64,000 nt of DNA, from contig OX359249.1 of NCBI GenBank assembly GCA_947179485.1, forward strand, positions 3,410,001 to 3,474,000, given 5' to 3'. The position numbers and the translations under genes are program-made. Source of the stretch: Allacma fusca (taxonomy: Eukaryota > Arthropoda > Collembola > Symphypleona > Sminthuridae). The notes beneath the pieces were generated by a model. It searched no databases. It worked only from the letters and a program-made list of their open reading frames with translations, and was not told the origin of the DNA. Positions 23,145-36,393 of the stretch are shown here, piece after piece. Each line of letters starts with the position of its first letter. Position 1 is the first letter of the stretch.

Positions 23145-25133
23145 AATATGTAAGTACCTGCATTCACTGAACCTTACCTTCTCAACTGATTGGTTATCGA
23201 GTAAAAAAACTGGCTGCGTTCATAATAGTGAGAAGAGAATATGTTGCATTAGTTGAGTCTCGCCCGTAGTCCATTTGATGTAATTGTCTAATTTTATTTT
23301 TTGTAAAAAGCTGCTACGGTCATTGATTCCTACAGCAATAACAAAAACAAACCGGATTTACAGGGCGAGTATCTGGGTTGAAAAATAGCATGGTAGCAAT
23401 AAATCTGAAGCACGAGTCAGGTAGCAGACAACATGCAGTATTATGCTCATTACTATATGTACATGCCTCTTTTGGTGACCAGAGAGACCCTCGTGTTCGT
23501 GCCTCTCCACATCTCTCATTCAGTATTACATTTATGGTAATCCTTAATGGACCCTTTGCATTCTTCCCCTCGGAAAGACTTATTTGTCAAGAGGCCAGGC
23601 TCCGTATGTACAGTCCCCTTAGATTTATTTCTGTCATCCCTCACAGTACGGTACAACTGATTTATCCAGTATTCATAAATGGGAAAAAACAATGCATCAG
23701 CCGATTACTTTCAGGCACAGAGTATATAGGTATACAGTAAGTATTTTAACTCTCCTCAAATCCCATTCTTTCCTTTTACAGTTGTTGTACACCTCACCAA
23801 ATGAGCACTTGAGAGCAAGTGTGAATCTCGTAGCATTTCCTCCCTTGTCTCCAGAAAGGTAATTTTTAACGGAACATGTCGGCAGTGTTTACCTTCAGCC
23901 CATCCTTCCTGCTTCCAGCCCTCGGCCCTTCATCTCAATCCTCCTTTAATCCTCCCCGACTAAATTACTATAAAGTAAATTACCTCAACTCACTTCATTG
24001 CTTCTCCATCATTTTTCTCCCTCTCCTTTAGAGTCCTTTAGTCAATTTCCATCCTTCCAAAAATATTTATTTTCCTGACATTAAATTCTCCCTTGCTTTT
24101 AAATATACCTTAATATTAAACCAAATTAAGCAAATTTAAATTAAAGTTTCAATCAAATTTTAATCCATCATACAGGAAACTTTAAAACTTGAAAAAAATC
24201 ATCCAAAAGATTTACTAAAATTTAAAATTCCAATCCAGAAAAGACAAATTTAGAGACGAGTTCAGAAATTTATGGGAAAGGGCTGAGTGTGCGCTAACTT
24301 GCACATTTCCCAGAAAATGTGAACGAATTCCGTTGAACTTCAGAAAAACTGAGTAAATCTCAGAAGAATGTCACTACAATAAAATTTAATAAAACGGACT
24401 AGGGCATATTCCCTTCAAATAGATTAAAAAATGTCTACAAAATTGGGCGAAAGTCAATAAAATTCCCCTGAATCGGGTAAAGTAATGGAGTAAATATTGA
24501 GTCACAAGTGAGGAGGGTGAATTCCGCGGCAAGAATTCCCAATGGCCAGAACCATGAGTTTTATCAATGAACGAAGAGGCTGGGTCTGCAGATAATGGAA
24601 ATGATGACATGACTATGTCCAACGGTTTAGTTAGTTTTTTTAGTAGGAAAAACTGTGGTTATGAGAATTAGTAAAGGAGTCTAACTGGAGTGAGGATGCT
24701 GTATATATGTCCCTGGCTCGAGGCTTGTATGCTAAAAGCCAAGTGGATTAATTAGATACATGGGGGATGTAGTATAGACCAGAATGAAAGACTCTTGAAG
24801 CTTTGATGGATGCGTGGGAATGCGTACCAGCAAGAAAAGGAGTCTCGACGCTTCATATAAGTATATACTGACTTACGTGAGTACAGGTAATAATGATAGT
24901 GTAAGAGACGGATAATTAGGTAAGAATAGTAGCTATGGCTCATAAGAGGGTTAAAGTTACGTGTGTACGGAGCAGAGGTGTACGTTGCTTGTGTGTATGT
25001 TGGTGCATTTATTTAAATTAAGAGACAAGGTAGCTCACACTTACACACTGACCACTTGATTTGATGATGATGTCGACTAGCACGTTTAATGTATTTTGAA
25101 ATGGGGGGTTGTGTTGAACAGCTGATGTGCCAC

Positions 25134-25170
25134 TATATAAAAGAAATGAGGACCCAAGTTCTCAGGTAAT
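25134..25170 (+). promoter_or_regulatory. Candidate CYP18A1 core promoter (TATA plus initiator)
   Basis: TATATAAAA at 25134-25142 is followed 30 bases later by TCAGGT (A at 25164), a match to the arthropod initiator TCAGTY at the canonical distance. The implied 5' untranslated region is about 700 bases before the ATG at 25860 and includes a short GA run near 25,322. No transcript evidence is available. Confidence 0.45.
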
Positions 25171-25859
25171 TGCGGTCCGCCTCTAGTTAGGCAACCAACT
25201 CAGTCTAAGATTTTCCACACGCACACAGTACACACAACAAGAGAGCAAGATAGGGGCACCTGTATAGTCAAGAAACTCCAAAAGCTGTTACCAATCTTCA
25301 AGATAACTACATCTGCAGAGGTAGAGAGAGAGAGAGATTGAGAGGAACAACCAGAGCTGTCAACAGTCAACAAATTACGCATACGTTATATAAACATATT
25401 ACACGCATCTATCTCAAGCTCTCCCTGTCTGTCCTCTGTCTACTCCTCAAATGCTCACTCTGCGATAGTGAGCCCAAAAAAAATCATACCTTACTCAGCA
25501 TTTCCACAGACAGTGTCAAGTCACATTTTTCTGTCTTCTTCCCAAGTGCCAAAAAGTTTTTAAAAAGGTCCTCTTGCCCAGTCAACGCAGTCATCCCTGT
25601 CTAATTACTCCAGCTCTCGTCATCCCTCAAATTTAGAAGTACTTCTTTCCGTTTAACTCACTACTTTGTACCCAGTACCCCATAACGGGATCCCACCCAG
25701 TCTTATTAGCACTTGGTCCTTAGTCACAAAGGGATTTGAGCCTTACTCTCCTTCCATACCCCTCACACACACTCAGCTCCCTACCCCGAAAACAAATCCC
25801 ATCAAGTCCACGGTGTGACAGGAAGGGCACTCTCAGTCAATCAGGTGAAACAATAGTTG

Positions 25860-28800
25860 ATGTCCTCCAGTCGCCCCACGAGCAGCCTGAAAAGACTTTC
25901 TAAGACGGGAAAAGAGGGGAAAATGGTTTTAATAGCAGCCTTCGCCTTTTGGCTCAGAGATTGTTTCATCTGCTCGGACGTCTATCTGACTCTCCTTTGT
26001 TTCACTAGTGTTCTCCTAATTGTACGGACAGTCCAAATCTATCATTTATTTCGCAACTTACCCCCGGGACCATGGGGTCTACCTTTCCTGGGCTTTCTCC
26101 CATTTCTACAAGGTGTTCCACATTTACAATTTTGCCAACTTCGTCGTAGATATGGATCTATTTTCTCCGCCAGACTAGGCTCTCACCTGGTCGTCGTTCT
26201 CTCGGACTACAAGACCATTCGCAAGGCCTTCCGTCAAGAGGCTTTCTCAGCCAGACCGGAAAATGAAATCACGGCTCTCATGGAGGGATACGGTAAGTTT
26301 CCTTGATTTGCTCTTCAAAAATTATTATTTCTGTCCTCAAAATCATCTATTACTATTTCCGTGAAACTCCCTAAAATTTCCTAAAATTCCAAAAATTCCA
26401 TAAAATTCCATAAAATAGTTCATGCGTTTCGAATCTACCATTTTTCCCAATTTGTCTCCTCGGAACCTCCTCTTATTTAAGCCAGAGAATGAATGGGATT
26501 GTTTATTTTACAAGTACAGAAATCCGATCTTCTTGCAGGGAATTATTGTAATAATATTTATTTAATTAGTTAAAAACAGGTATTATTTGTAGCAAAATTG
26601 CAATAGTCAACTCTCTACAAAGACATGTACCATACAAGTAAGAGACTAGCTCATAAAATAAGATTATTACCTATGAAGGTAAAAAATATCATTTACAGAA
26701 GGGTCAAGTATTGAGAAACTCTTGAAATGATAGTCATTACAGAAGGTGTTTATCTGTAAAATATAATAACTTTATTTTAATATATCAAAATTGTATGCAT
26801 CAGGTTATGTTCAGTTAGCTCTGTGTAATTATTGAGTTTAATGGGCGCATTCCAACTTTAATAAAGTCAGCAGTAACGTTAATATAGCAGCCTCGGCTTT
26901 CAGGCTTGGGGGTAACGTGCACGAGTGTAGTAAAGGATCATTTCTTGGCTGTTTAAGCATTGGACATGCAGTGCTAATTGAGCTTGGGGAATTGTTTTAA
27001 ATATTGGAGCACACAATAACCGCACTATATCCGCTACTTCCACTCATTGCTAGGCTTTGAACGACACTGCAGTCACGTTGAGAAATACTCAGAAAAAAGA
27101 AAGTGCGTGCAGTTTCTACGAATACCATTATCAGTGCATGTTCAACCATACATTAAAATTAGAGCAGTCAGAAATAGTCTCAATGCTGGACATTGCCTTA
27201 CGTCAAGACGTGTCCTGATCTTTTCAAACAATGGCTCAGGCAGGAGGGCGAGGAGGGTTTAAGGTGAGACATGTCATCAAGAGAGGTTGATTTAGTGCTA
27301 ACTATCTGGTAATTAATACAAAACGAGAAATTATTTTTAGCATGCTGACCTTTTTCTGGTGAAGCCTGTTATTGTTGAGGTTTCAAAAAATTAGGACGGA
27401 TTTTACTAAATCCGATTTACAGAAAACCGCCCTACTTAGAAATTCATAGCTAAGCCCTTTGAAGGAGCTGCTTATCTCAGAATCTAATCTATTCAATTAG
27501 TAGATCCAAATATTTATTTCATTGTTTGTCATATTTTCCTAAACAAAAACATTCTTCTCTTTCCTACTTCTCTCTTCATGGTGCAAAAGACTGTCAGGGG
27601 TTTACTAAAACCAAAACTGATCCTCTTATAACTATAGTTTGTCTTTCGTGTTTACAAATGGTCAATGAGAATTTGACTCCATAATATCTAGCATAATAAA
27701 AATAAAATTTGTATTTCAATTTTTTCTCAATGGGGTTCTCCTTGGCATTGATCCCGCTTGATGGCTGGTTTAATTTCGGGACGGACATCAGGAATCATTA
27801 ATGTGGATGGAGACATGTGGAAAGATCAAAGGCGCTTTCTCCACGAACGACTCCGCTCATTCGGGATGAAGCACGTAGGTCACGGGAAGGAGCAGCTGGA
27901 GTCCCGAATCATGGTAAACACGATACATGCGAACATGGAGCTGTTAGGAATATCAGTCTCAATCGTATTTAGGAATTATTTTTTTGAGAGATTCTTGAGC
28001 TTTAGGAAAGACCTAATTGAAAATTTTATTGGTTGTTTTAGGTTGAAGTGGAAACATTTTTGCAAGCTGTGGCTCGGGAAAAAGGAAATCCTTGTTGTTT
28101 AGCTCGAAGTATGACCCTGTCCATGTCCAACGTGATCTGTTCAATGCTCATGAGCGTTCGCTTTGATTCTGAGGATCCTCGTTTCAAGAGATTCATGTTC
28201 CTCATTGAAGAAGGCTTCCAATTGGTCTCAGCCACCGGAGCAGCTAACTTCATCCCTTGTCTTCGCAATCTGCCCCGAATCCAAGAACTTAATGTCAAAA
28301 TCCAAAATGTAAGTTACATCTATAAAAAGTTACCCTTTGAAAAGCCGGAATTTGTGATAATATTTCTATCCGACTGTACTCATATCTCCGGATCTCGATT
28401 GATTTTTTATTGGAAACATTACTGATACCATGGAATTTCCGTGTGGATATTTAGAATCGAAAAGAAATGCAAGAATTTTTCAAAGAAATTGTGGACCTTC
28501 ATAAGGCTACTTTTGATCCCAATAACATTCGTGACATGGTTGATACGTACCTACTAGAAATTGAATTAGCGAGGAAGGATCAACGCTTCGAGTTACTTTT
28601 CGAGGGTAAAGACCCTGGTAAGTTCCCGGAATTGTACTTTAGCATTTTGTCACTTCCACTCAATTTTATACATATGCCTTTGCTATGCATATCAAATTAA
28701 AAGCTTTATGGTTAGACTGTAAAAGTAGCTACACGAGCTTATATAGGGTATTGTACTGTACATATTATAATCGTGTAGTGCTTATATTCCCCCACACCCC

Positions 28801-30213
28801 TTGTTAATATTTTTGCCTGTGTCCTGGTGAAATTGTTTGCGCATCTTAAATAGCATGAAGCAGCCGACGCTTTTGCAGAGTTCCATGTGGAACTATATCT
28901 AGCTTAATAGTTTGTGACTAATCTTTAAAATTCAGAGTCACAATTTTTTTCTACTCCCTTAGATCGACAAATTTACCAAATAATGGGGGATTTATTTAGT
29001 GCTGGTATGGAAACAGTGAAAACTACTCTACAATGGTCTGTGGTTTACATGCTGCATCATCCCGACATCATGAAAAATGTCCAAGATGAACTTGACCAAG
29101 TAAGCTACACTGGAACAATCAACACCCCAAATCCACAAAAATTCACAGCAATTGTTGACAGTTGCTTAGTAGCAATTTTACCTTTTGTAATACAAACAAC
29201 TAATTTGTGGATGTGGTATTAGGTTGTGGGAAGGAATCGTTTGCCAACGCTTGAGGATATGGCCTTTTTACCTTACACGGAGGCTACACTCTTGGAAGTA
29301 CTCAGACGGTCGACTGTAGTTCCAATGGGAACAACTCACTCCACTACGAGGTATGTACAGACATCTGGTGTTGACTAGATTCGAAAATTTGCAACATTAC
29401 ATTTAGATTTGTTCTGTCTTGACTGTTTCAAAATTTTAAATTGTTTTCGTATCCCAATTTTGCTCATTTTTGATCGCCGAATATAAATTTTTAGGAATTT
29501 TATAGCCATTTATATTATCGGTATTTTAATAGGTCAGACCGTTTTGTCAGGGTTGCCCCAAAATATTTTTGTTTTTGCTGTACCATCTAAATTTTTTCAA
29601 ACCGAGCTGAGACTACTAGTGAAGGAGTAGCTACTGCATTGGCGCTGTAGTAAATATTTGTTTCCCTAGAACCATATTTTCATCATGCTTTACTTTATTC
29701 GCATAGAGAGATGGACTTTGAGGGCTTCACAATTCCTAAGAATTCATCTGTAATCCCACTCATTCACGCTGTTCATATGGATCCCAAGTTATGGGACCAT
29801 CCGGAAAAATTTGACCCCACCAGATTTTTATCCGCGGAGGGGGCAGTGACGAAGCCGGAATTTTTTATGCCTTTTGGCGTCGGTCGAAGGATGTGCTTGG
29901 GAGATGTGTTAGCTCGGATGGAGTTGTTCCTATTTTTCTCCTGTCTCCTGCACGTCTACAATTTGGAGGTACCAGCTCACGAGACATTGCCAAGCATCGA
30001 TGGAAACACCATGGGAGTTACCACCACGCCCGATAAATTTAAGGTAAGTTCCTGCGCCAATGGACCACTTCTCCATTCCTTGCTTTTTACAAACTAATAA
30101 TGTGTTTTCCTCCTCTGTCCCAGGTTTGTGTCATCCCTCGTCAAATTGAACTGACGACGAGTTTAGAAAATTTTACGGAGCCAGCCACCACACTCTTGAC
30201 AAGAAAGAAGTAG
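25860..30213 (+). CDS. CYP18A1: Cytochrome P450 CYP18A1 (ecdysteroid 26-hydroxylase)
   Basis: Eight exons join in frame: 25860-26292, 27792-27913, 28042-28308, 28455-28617, 28963-29099, 29223-29350, 29707-30043 and 30124-30213. All introns are GT-AG. The product is 558 residues; the Met at codon 22 (25923) would give 537, nearer the family length. Visible features: a hydrophobic membrane anchor (about 41-61), hinge PPGP (68-71), helix-I AGMET (342-346), helix-K EVLR (399-402), and haem loop FGVGRRMCLG (473-482) with Cys480 as ligand. Blocks such as GYGIINV-x-GDMWKDQRRFLH and VGRRMCLGDVLARMELFLFF match CYP18A1 closely rather than other clan 2 P450s. The enzyme works at the ER membrane, hydroxylating and then oxidising C26 of 20-hydroxyecdysone to end moulting-hormone pulses. 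The gene looks intact. Intron 1 is 1.5 kb; the others are 110-360 bases. Confidence 0.93.
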
Positions 30214-30409
30214 TTATCGTGATAATCATCTCTTAAGGCATCTCCCTTTCGAGAATTACCAACGCGAGCCTTCTTGGTTCGGATCTCAGATCCTTTTTAT
30301 GCCCAAACAAGTGTGTTCGTGCACTCTTTCAACTAACGGTGAACTGCCACTTTGAGGACCTTGAATCGGACTCCTCCCGATTGACTATCTTTCCCCGCCT
30401 CATCTAACT

Positions 30410-30705
30410 AAAACATTGCCAGTGTATACCTATAAGCATCGTCGATGGATACTCAAGCATGGACAATGTGTACTATTATCTAATCGTTGCCAATGTATAC
30501 TTAAAAGCACTGTCAATGCGTACTAAAGCATTGACGGGTCATACTCAAGCAATGCCAATGTAATACTAAAACAATGCCAATGTTTACTTAAAAAAAAACA
30601 TTTTCAATGTACGTAATCCTTAAACATTGTCAATGTACAGAGTATACTTAAGAATTGTCAATGTAGAGGTTGTTATTAATTGTAAGCATTGCCAATGCAG
30701 TGGAT
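30410..30705 (+). repeat. Array of CATTG-N-CAATG motifs after the CYP18A1 stop
   Basis: About twelve variants of GCATTGNCAATGT recur every 21-36 bases, starting 200 bases after the stop codon, probably in the 3' untranslated region. Linkers resemble ATACTTAAAA. Each core is a near-palindrome (CATTG/CAATG) and contains the CATTGT/ACAATG half-sites recognised by Sox-type HMG proteins. Copies vary in sequence and spacing, unlike a young microsatellite. Confidence 0.75.
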
Positions 30706-30719
30706 GTACTATTTTTTAC

Positions 30720-33600
30720 TTAATTGATGTGCTTATGAACACACTCAGGGATTCTTGTACTTGACACTACTTGGGCCTTTGTAATGTAAAATAAGCATAC
30801 AATTAATTACTGTTACCCCGTCGAGGGATAAATGCAAGTGCAGGTCAGGGGTTGAGAAACGATCCCCATTTCCTTTGTTGTTCCGTGCATGGGATGCGAG
30901 AAGGGCTTTAAACCTCCGTTGTTTATTTTGTCTTTTAAATAACGCCTAAATGTGTATTGTTTTACTGCTCTTACTTTGTTAATGCTTGTTGTTAACTGAT
31001 GTTCATTTTAGTTTATAGCTGCCCTTGTGTACACACCCAATAACATGATACATTCTAGTCAATCTTCGCTGATAACTTACTTTGATATTGTTATTAGATA
31101 GATTTTATACTCCGTAACAAATTACCACTGTTTTGTGTTAAAGAGAGAGAAAAAAGATTGCATAAATACAGATGATGATTTCTATAAACGGCAATACTCC
31201 GACTCATTGGAGTCTCTTCAGTGAAACTTTTAGTATGAAACTATATGAGTGTGAGAGGTCCCTGTACTCCTTGTAATTCACGTCTGATGTTTTATAAGGT
31301 AATCAGAGAATCTCATCGCAACATTGGTAGATTAGACATTGTTTAGGAATCATCCTGCTCATATCCACTTTTGTCTTTATCCAAGTGTAAGTAGATAACT
31401 CCGTAATTAATGTAAGAATAGATGATCCAAGAAAGATGTTACATTTTATTTTTTCAGATTGCGTGATTCAATAGAGTGTACTGCCTCCTTTAAAAAATAG
31501 CATTTGACTCCTACAGTGACATTTTCTTGTGAAGGAAAAAATTACTATTGTGTTAACGGCAAATGTGAACAAGTATACTTTTGACGCTAGAGATACTGCC
31601 CTTATAAGGTCTTCTAAATTGAGTCCACTGCATACTTATCTGTATATACGGTGTGCTGTACTGGATGTATATATAGGTAAAGGCAGTGAACACTCCCTAT
31701 TATAGGGCCCCTATAGAGATAGCCGAGAGGCTCTCATGAAACAATCTTGCTATGAAGGGACACGTAACATATGATAATGCGTCTAAAAAATTAGACCGTT
31801 GCGTTGTAGGCAAAATGAACTTTGAAATGCGTCTCCTACAGTGAGACGCCACTGTATATGTACCTGTAGCCAGAAATTACGTATCGCCTTACTTAACTTA
31901 GCCTTGGAAAGTACCATGGGATAAAATGTTACTTTTATGTTTCAAAATATAATATATAAATTAGCATACATATTTTATGTTCTCAGTCGTCAAAATTGAC
32001 TGACCGGCCAATTGATGATATTGTCTACCCTGACATTTTAGTTCTTTTACTTTTGATTCTTGCATACATTGACGGATTGCATTCTGGCTCATCAGGTCGA
32101 CATAAACACTTACAGGAAACTTATTTGGTGTGTGCGTGACCTTCACCCAATTATGTTAAACCAATATGTAAAAAGAAAGGGATTTTGAAGGTAATTGCAG
32201 TTCAACCGGTTTATAATTAACGCACAAATCCCATTCGCTCTTAACTTCGATCGTCCCAAACGACACTAGCGGGGGATCTCTCAGAGACAGCATTACATAC
32301 TTTTTGTAAATTCGTCACAATTTATTTGATAAACATTGAAATTCGGTTTATTCTCTGATGGGCTAAAGCAGACATGTTTTATTTTCAAAATTTTGAATTG
32401 GACGATGGAAGGGGACGGTGACAATAATAAGCTAAAGCCGTTACTATTATTATTCTAATTAGTTCGCAAGATTCAAGGACAACATTTCAGGAATTGACCA
32501 ATCTGTCTTTCCTGAAAAATTGGTTTACTATTTCTGACCCACAGGTCTATAAGTTGGCATTTACTTGTAAGCAACCTTTCAAGGTAATAATTTAACTTGT
32601 CCATACATTTTGCAAAAACTCGTCTCATTATCGCAGTGCCAATGGTTAAATTAACACATTGTCTGAAGCGTAATTATCTGTAGCACAAGCTTCATGTCAT
32701 CTTATACATGCAATAAATAGTAGATATATTTACATATTTATATAACATCAGTAACAACAATAACTGCAAATCCATGTCCATATTACAGACTACATACTCT
32801 ATTGCCGCAAACTTCAGAGTTCCAATTAACAAACGCACATCATATTTCTGAGACCCAAAGGATTTATAATGACATTTTTCCGGTACACCCACTTCCTCAC
32901 CAGGATGCGCAGCAAAGGAGCAAAATTATTCTCTTCTAAGCTAATGGTACTGAAAGCACAATATAAAATCGCGGTATTGGCTAAAATGTGTTAATAGTGC
33001 AGGTATTATTTAAGAAGTGCTCCTAAAGATGTATAACTAATTAATGTTGCAGACAATAGGTAAGGAAGCCTTGACTTTTAGTTCATGATTTCTTTGTAGA
33101 AAAATATACTGTAGAATAATTTGTTTAAGACCACACACACATGAACACATATCTGAGGATTTGTACTTTGCAAAAAAAAGTTCTTAATGCTACTATTGTC
33201 AAATCCTTGATGGGTCATTCGATAGTCTGGAAATTATTTTACTACTTAATTTAACTCATTTGGAACAAATTCAAAATGGGTCCGTCGTTCTGTTCTGTTC
33301 TATCAGTATTAGCGCTAATAATTAGTACGACATGATTATAGTTTCAAATACAGTAAGCCTAAGGCTATAAATATTTGTAATAATAATAATTACAAAAAGA
33401 GAAATACTTACAGTGGTATGGATACTTTCTTCGACTCCAATTTGTCCGATCGCGGGTAGTTTACCATTTTGTTTATGCACATATTTATCATTTACGTATG
33501 GTCCTATTGAGTATCTCGTTTTAACAAATGTACACTTGTCAAAATAATCAACCATTTTAATAATTGGAATACGTGGTTATTGCTTAGTATCACTTTTATT
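30720..33600. other. 3' flank of CYP18A1 and intergenic DNA
   Basis: The first few hundred bases probably complete the CYP18A1 3' untranslated region, but I see no unambiguous AATAAA signal close to the array. The rest is AT-rich, without recognisable exons. It includes one decayed inverted-repeat element at 31684-31854. Confidence 0.35.
31684..31854. mobile_element. Decayed MITE, 171 bp
   Basis: The left end CAGTGAACACTCCC and the reverse complement of the right end, CAGTGGCGTCTCAC, are partly alike; both continue into GC-rich subterminal stretches (AGGGCCCC and GGAGACGC). TA follows the right end but not the left. It is probably a distant relative of the 16877 family. Confidence 0.4.
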
Positions 33601-33604
33601 ATGC

Positions 33605-34330
33605 CAAGCTTTCAAACACGAACAGTGCTCTTCTTCAGGGCCTAAACATGACGAAACATCTCTTTATCAATCTAATAACTTATAGCGCTTTAATTTGTCT
33701 TAAGTGATGATTATCATTGACCATAATTTTAGCACCTTGTCAATATATTTCATGGCCTGTTTCTTATGACATGTCTTGCAATAGCTGACTTTTTATATTC
33801 TCTTCTTCTAACATTATCCTTATGCTCTAAAACTCTGGCACTTAGTTGTCTGTATGTTTCTCCAATGTAAGTATCTGTATTTAGAATTGCATGTACTATC
33901 TACATGTAATCATTTGACTCCAGAAGCTTCTTCATTTTCCTTGTCTTTCATACCTTTCATCAAATTTTGTATTTTCTTGCCAGGAATTAATTTTAAAGCA
34001 TTTGTCCAAAGTGCTTTAAAAGCATAACTTTATACTTCGCCCAAAATTAATTTTCAAAATACATTTTTTTGAACTCGTTTCTCGAAATACTCTCTCGAAA
34101 AGTATCTTTATGCAAAATGTTTTTGCTCCAGCTTTAATACTTGTTTTGTATTTCGGGACGGTAAGGACTCCTTATTAGGAGTCATCTGTCTGGACATCAA
34201 AAGTCTTAGTAGAATCCCTATTGTAAACGATCCGGAAATTTCTCCAAAAACTTAATGTAGCTGCTAGCTGTTGCGTAACGTAATGATAACGTCTCAAATC
34301 CGTCCTTTAAATTTCATTCCTGACAACGAA
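33605..34330 (-). mobile_element. Penelope-like retroelement relic (GIY-YIG end)
   Basis: Read leftwards, 33885-33750 encodes TYIGETYRQLSARVLEHKD followed by KKSAIARHV, the signature of the GIY-YIG endonuclease carried at the C-terminus of Penelope-like reverse transcriptases. A stop follows shortly after. Upstream sequence to about 34,330 gives reverse-transcriptase-like fragments in shifting frames with many stops. Downstream, 33641-33610 carries a CTGAAGA...GAAA motif around a short stem, like the hammerhead ribozymes described in these elements. The copy is inactive. Confidence 0.7.
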
Positions 34331-36393
34331 TTTCTCCTAACCTTGTCTAGTATTATTTACAGATAATGCGAAAAGCTCTCATCTAACCGATTAGTAAGCT
34401 TTATGAAAAGTTGATGGAAGCTTCTACACCCAAATGTCAAGCTTTGGAAGATGATGCACATGATGATTTTTGACTGTGACTGTGTCTAATTGCAATTCAA
34501 AGAAACTTTCAGAAAATCTGCACGATTATTTTTTACAACTGTGGGGGGTAGTCGAATATTTACGCCATGGATTACCGTATTCCCTTCCGAGGGCTAGAAG
34601 GGAAGTGTCATCCTGGTCATGCCAGGATGCCATATGAACATAAATACGAATGTATGTATGTACATAATTTTTTGGAACTTTGTCCCTTCATTTCGACAGA
34701 CGTTGTTTTACCCCTGGTCCAATGGCAGAATATTGTAGAGCTGATTTCCAGAGACAGTTGTCTCGCTGCAGCCACTGACACTTTCTATATTGTATCTCGG
34801 GCTGCAAGAGACTGAATCGCGACTTTTTTCATTGACAATAATAAATTTAATATTCTGAAACTCTTTCCCTAATCGAGTTTTCGCGAAAAAGTGATTGGAA
34901 TGTTTCTTATAATATTCTATCAAACTTCTTGTTGACTCTCAGTTATCAGAACTACTTTGCAGCTCGCCTATTTGAGTCTGTAAGTGATTTGTTTTCTCGT
35001 TCTTTTCATGGATACATGGATATCTTGGCACTTGAAAGAAAATTATGTTTCCAGGGCTCGACGCGCATTACGAAGGAAACTTGACACAGTTGGGTAACTT
35101 TAAATAAAGTGATTTATTTTTCATTTAACATTAGTTAAGTGGTTTATATATATGTGCATACTTGTTCATACAGAGTGTTAAAAATTATATTATTTAATTT
35201 TTTGACTATTATTTCAAAATTTCAATTTTTCTTGTAGAACAATAATTACGAGCACTGCACAGCCAGCAATTATTATTGCTGGCTCAGCGAGGCAAATGTA
35301 AATAGGGAAAACAGTAAATAGTTGTATGCAATAGCATAATAATAGCACAACCCTAGTAAAAGTGTAGACTAACATACGGTAATATGATTTTTTAATTTAA
35401 TTTTGCTTTAGTAATTTTTTAAAATAATATTTCTCTCTTCTAATTTGAAATAGTGGGTCGTCTTGGTGGTATGGTGGTAGACGGCTGCCCGTGGCATTGT
35501 TGCCGCCCTTGCTACTGCATAATGCTTTAATATTTTTTTAATTTAAAAAAAAAGAATTTAATAATTTATTTAGCCAGTTATTGCTGGCTCAGCCAATAAA
35601 AAACAGCGCGCGGAAATTTGAATCTCAAATTCGTATTACACCAAGATGAAGACGAAGACGGCCCACTCTTTCAACTTAGTAGAGAGGATTACATTTCTTT
35701 AAAATGACCCCTCAACTACTAAGATGTCGTATCCCAGTCAAATGTTAAAGCTGTGTTTTCGATAATATAGGTGGCTCTCATTATCGATATTACCAAAATT
35801 TTGAACCCTGGTCACAATGAATGCAAAAAATGTTCATGAATTTAAAAACTCCATTGAAATTCGTCCTGGAGGGGAGGGGGAGGGGAGAAGAGGAGATTCC
35901 TTCTTGGCGAAAAAAATGACACTACAAAAAATACGCCGAGATTTTCAGTTTTTTAAGTCAATATTTTAAAAATCCGCTAACAAAATAAAAACTTATTCGG
36001 GGTTACGACTAAGGGTTCGCATGAGGTATTGAAATTGCTGGTACGTTTACTGATTGTGAATTTCAATCACGGTTTGTTTTTTTCTTCCGAATTATATTAT
36101 ATACACACATATGTATATGCATGTAGTGCATACATATATGTATGTACTATGAATATGCATTAAATCCTAAAAAATTACATATACTTGTAGAATGTAAGAT
36201 GATAAGTAGGATCTTATGTGGACATATTAGGTACCACTTACTCATATTGTAATCCAATTATTTGTGAGTGAGAAGATACCTAGTCGGGAAGGAAGAATCG
36301 TGTGTTTAGTTTTTATTTCCACAAATTCACTATCAGCTGGATTCCATTATAACACAAATTATTAACTCTGTCAAATATAGCAAACAGTTTTGT
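34331..36393. other. Intergenic AT-rich DNA with small hairpins
   Basis: No coding exon was recognised. Short inverted repeats include CATCCTGG/CCAGGATG near 34,610-34,634 and AGCCAGCAAT/ATTGCTGGCT near 35,260-35,285. A GC-richer patch at 35,455-35,515 looks faintly like a tRNA-derived SINE head, but I cannot complete the structure. Confidence 0.35.

Larger units (their letters stand above)
21100..25130. other. Intergenic region upstream of CYP18A1
   Basis: About 4 kb without a supportable gene. It contains a GA run, a long hairpin at 22578-22705 and a GT microsatellite. Positions 22,200-24,000 are somewhat GC-richer. Open frames of up to 120 codons (for example 23378-23740) show no recognisable domain. 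Confidence 0.4.

Noticed and set aside
35455..35515. Possible tRNA-derived SINE head (TGGTATGGTGG like an A box)
   Set aside because: No B box or target duplication could be found at the right distance.
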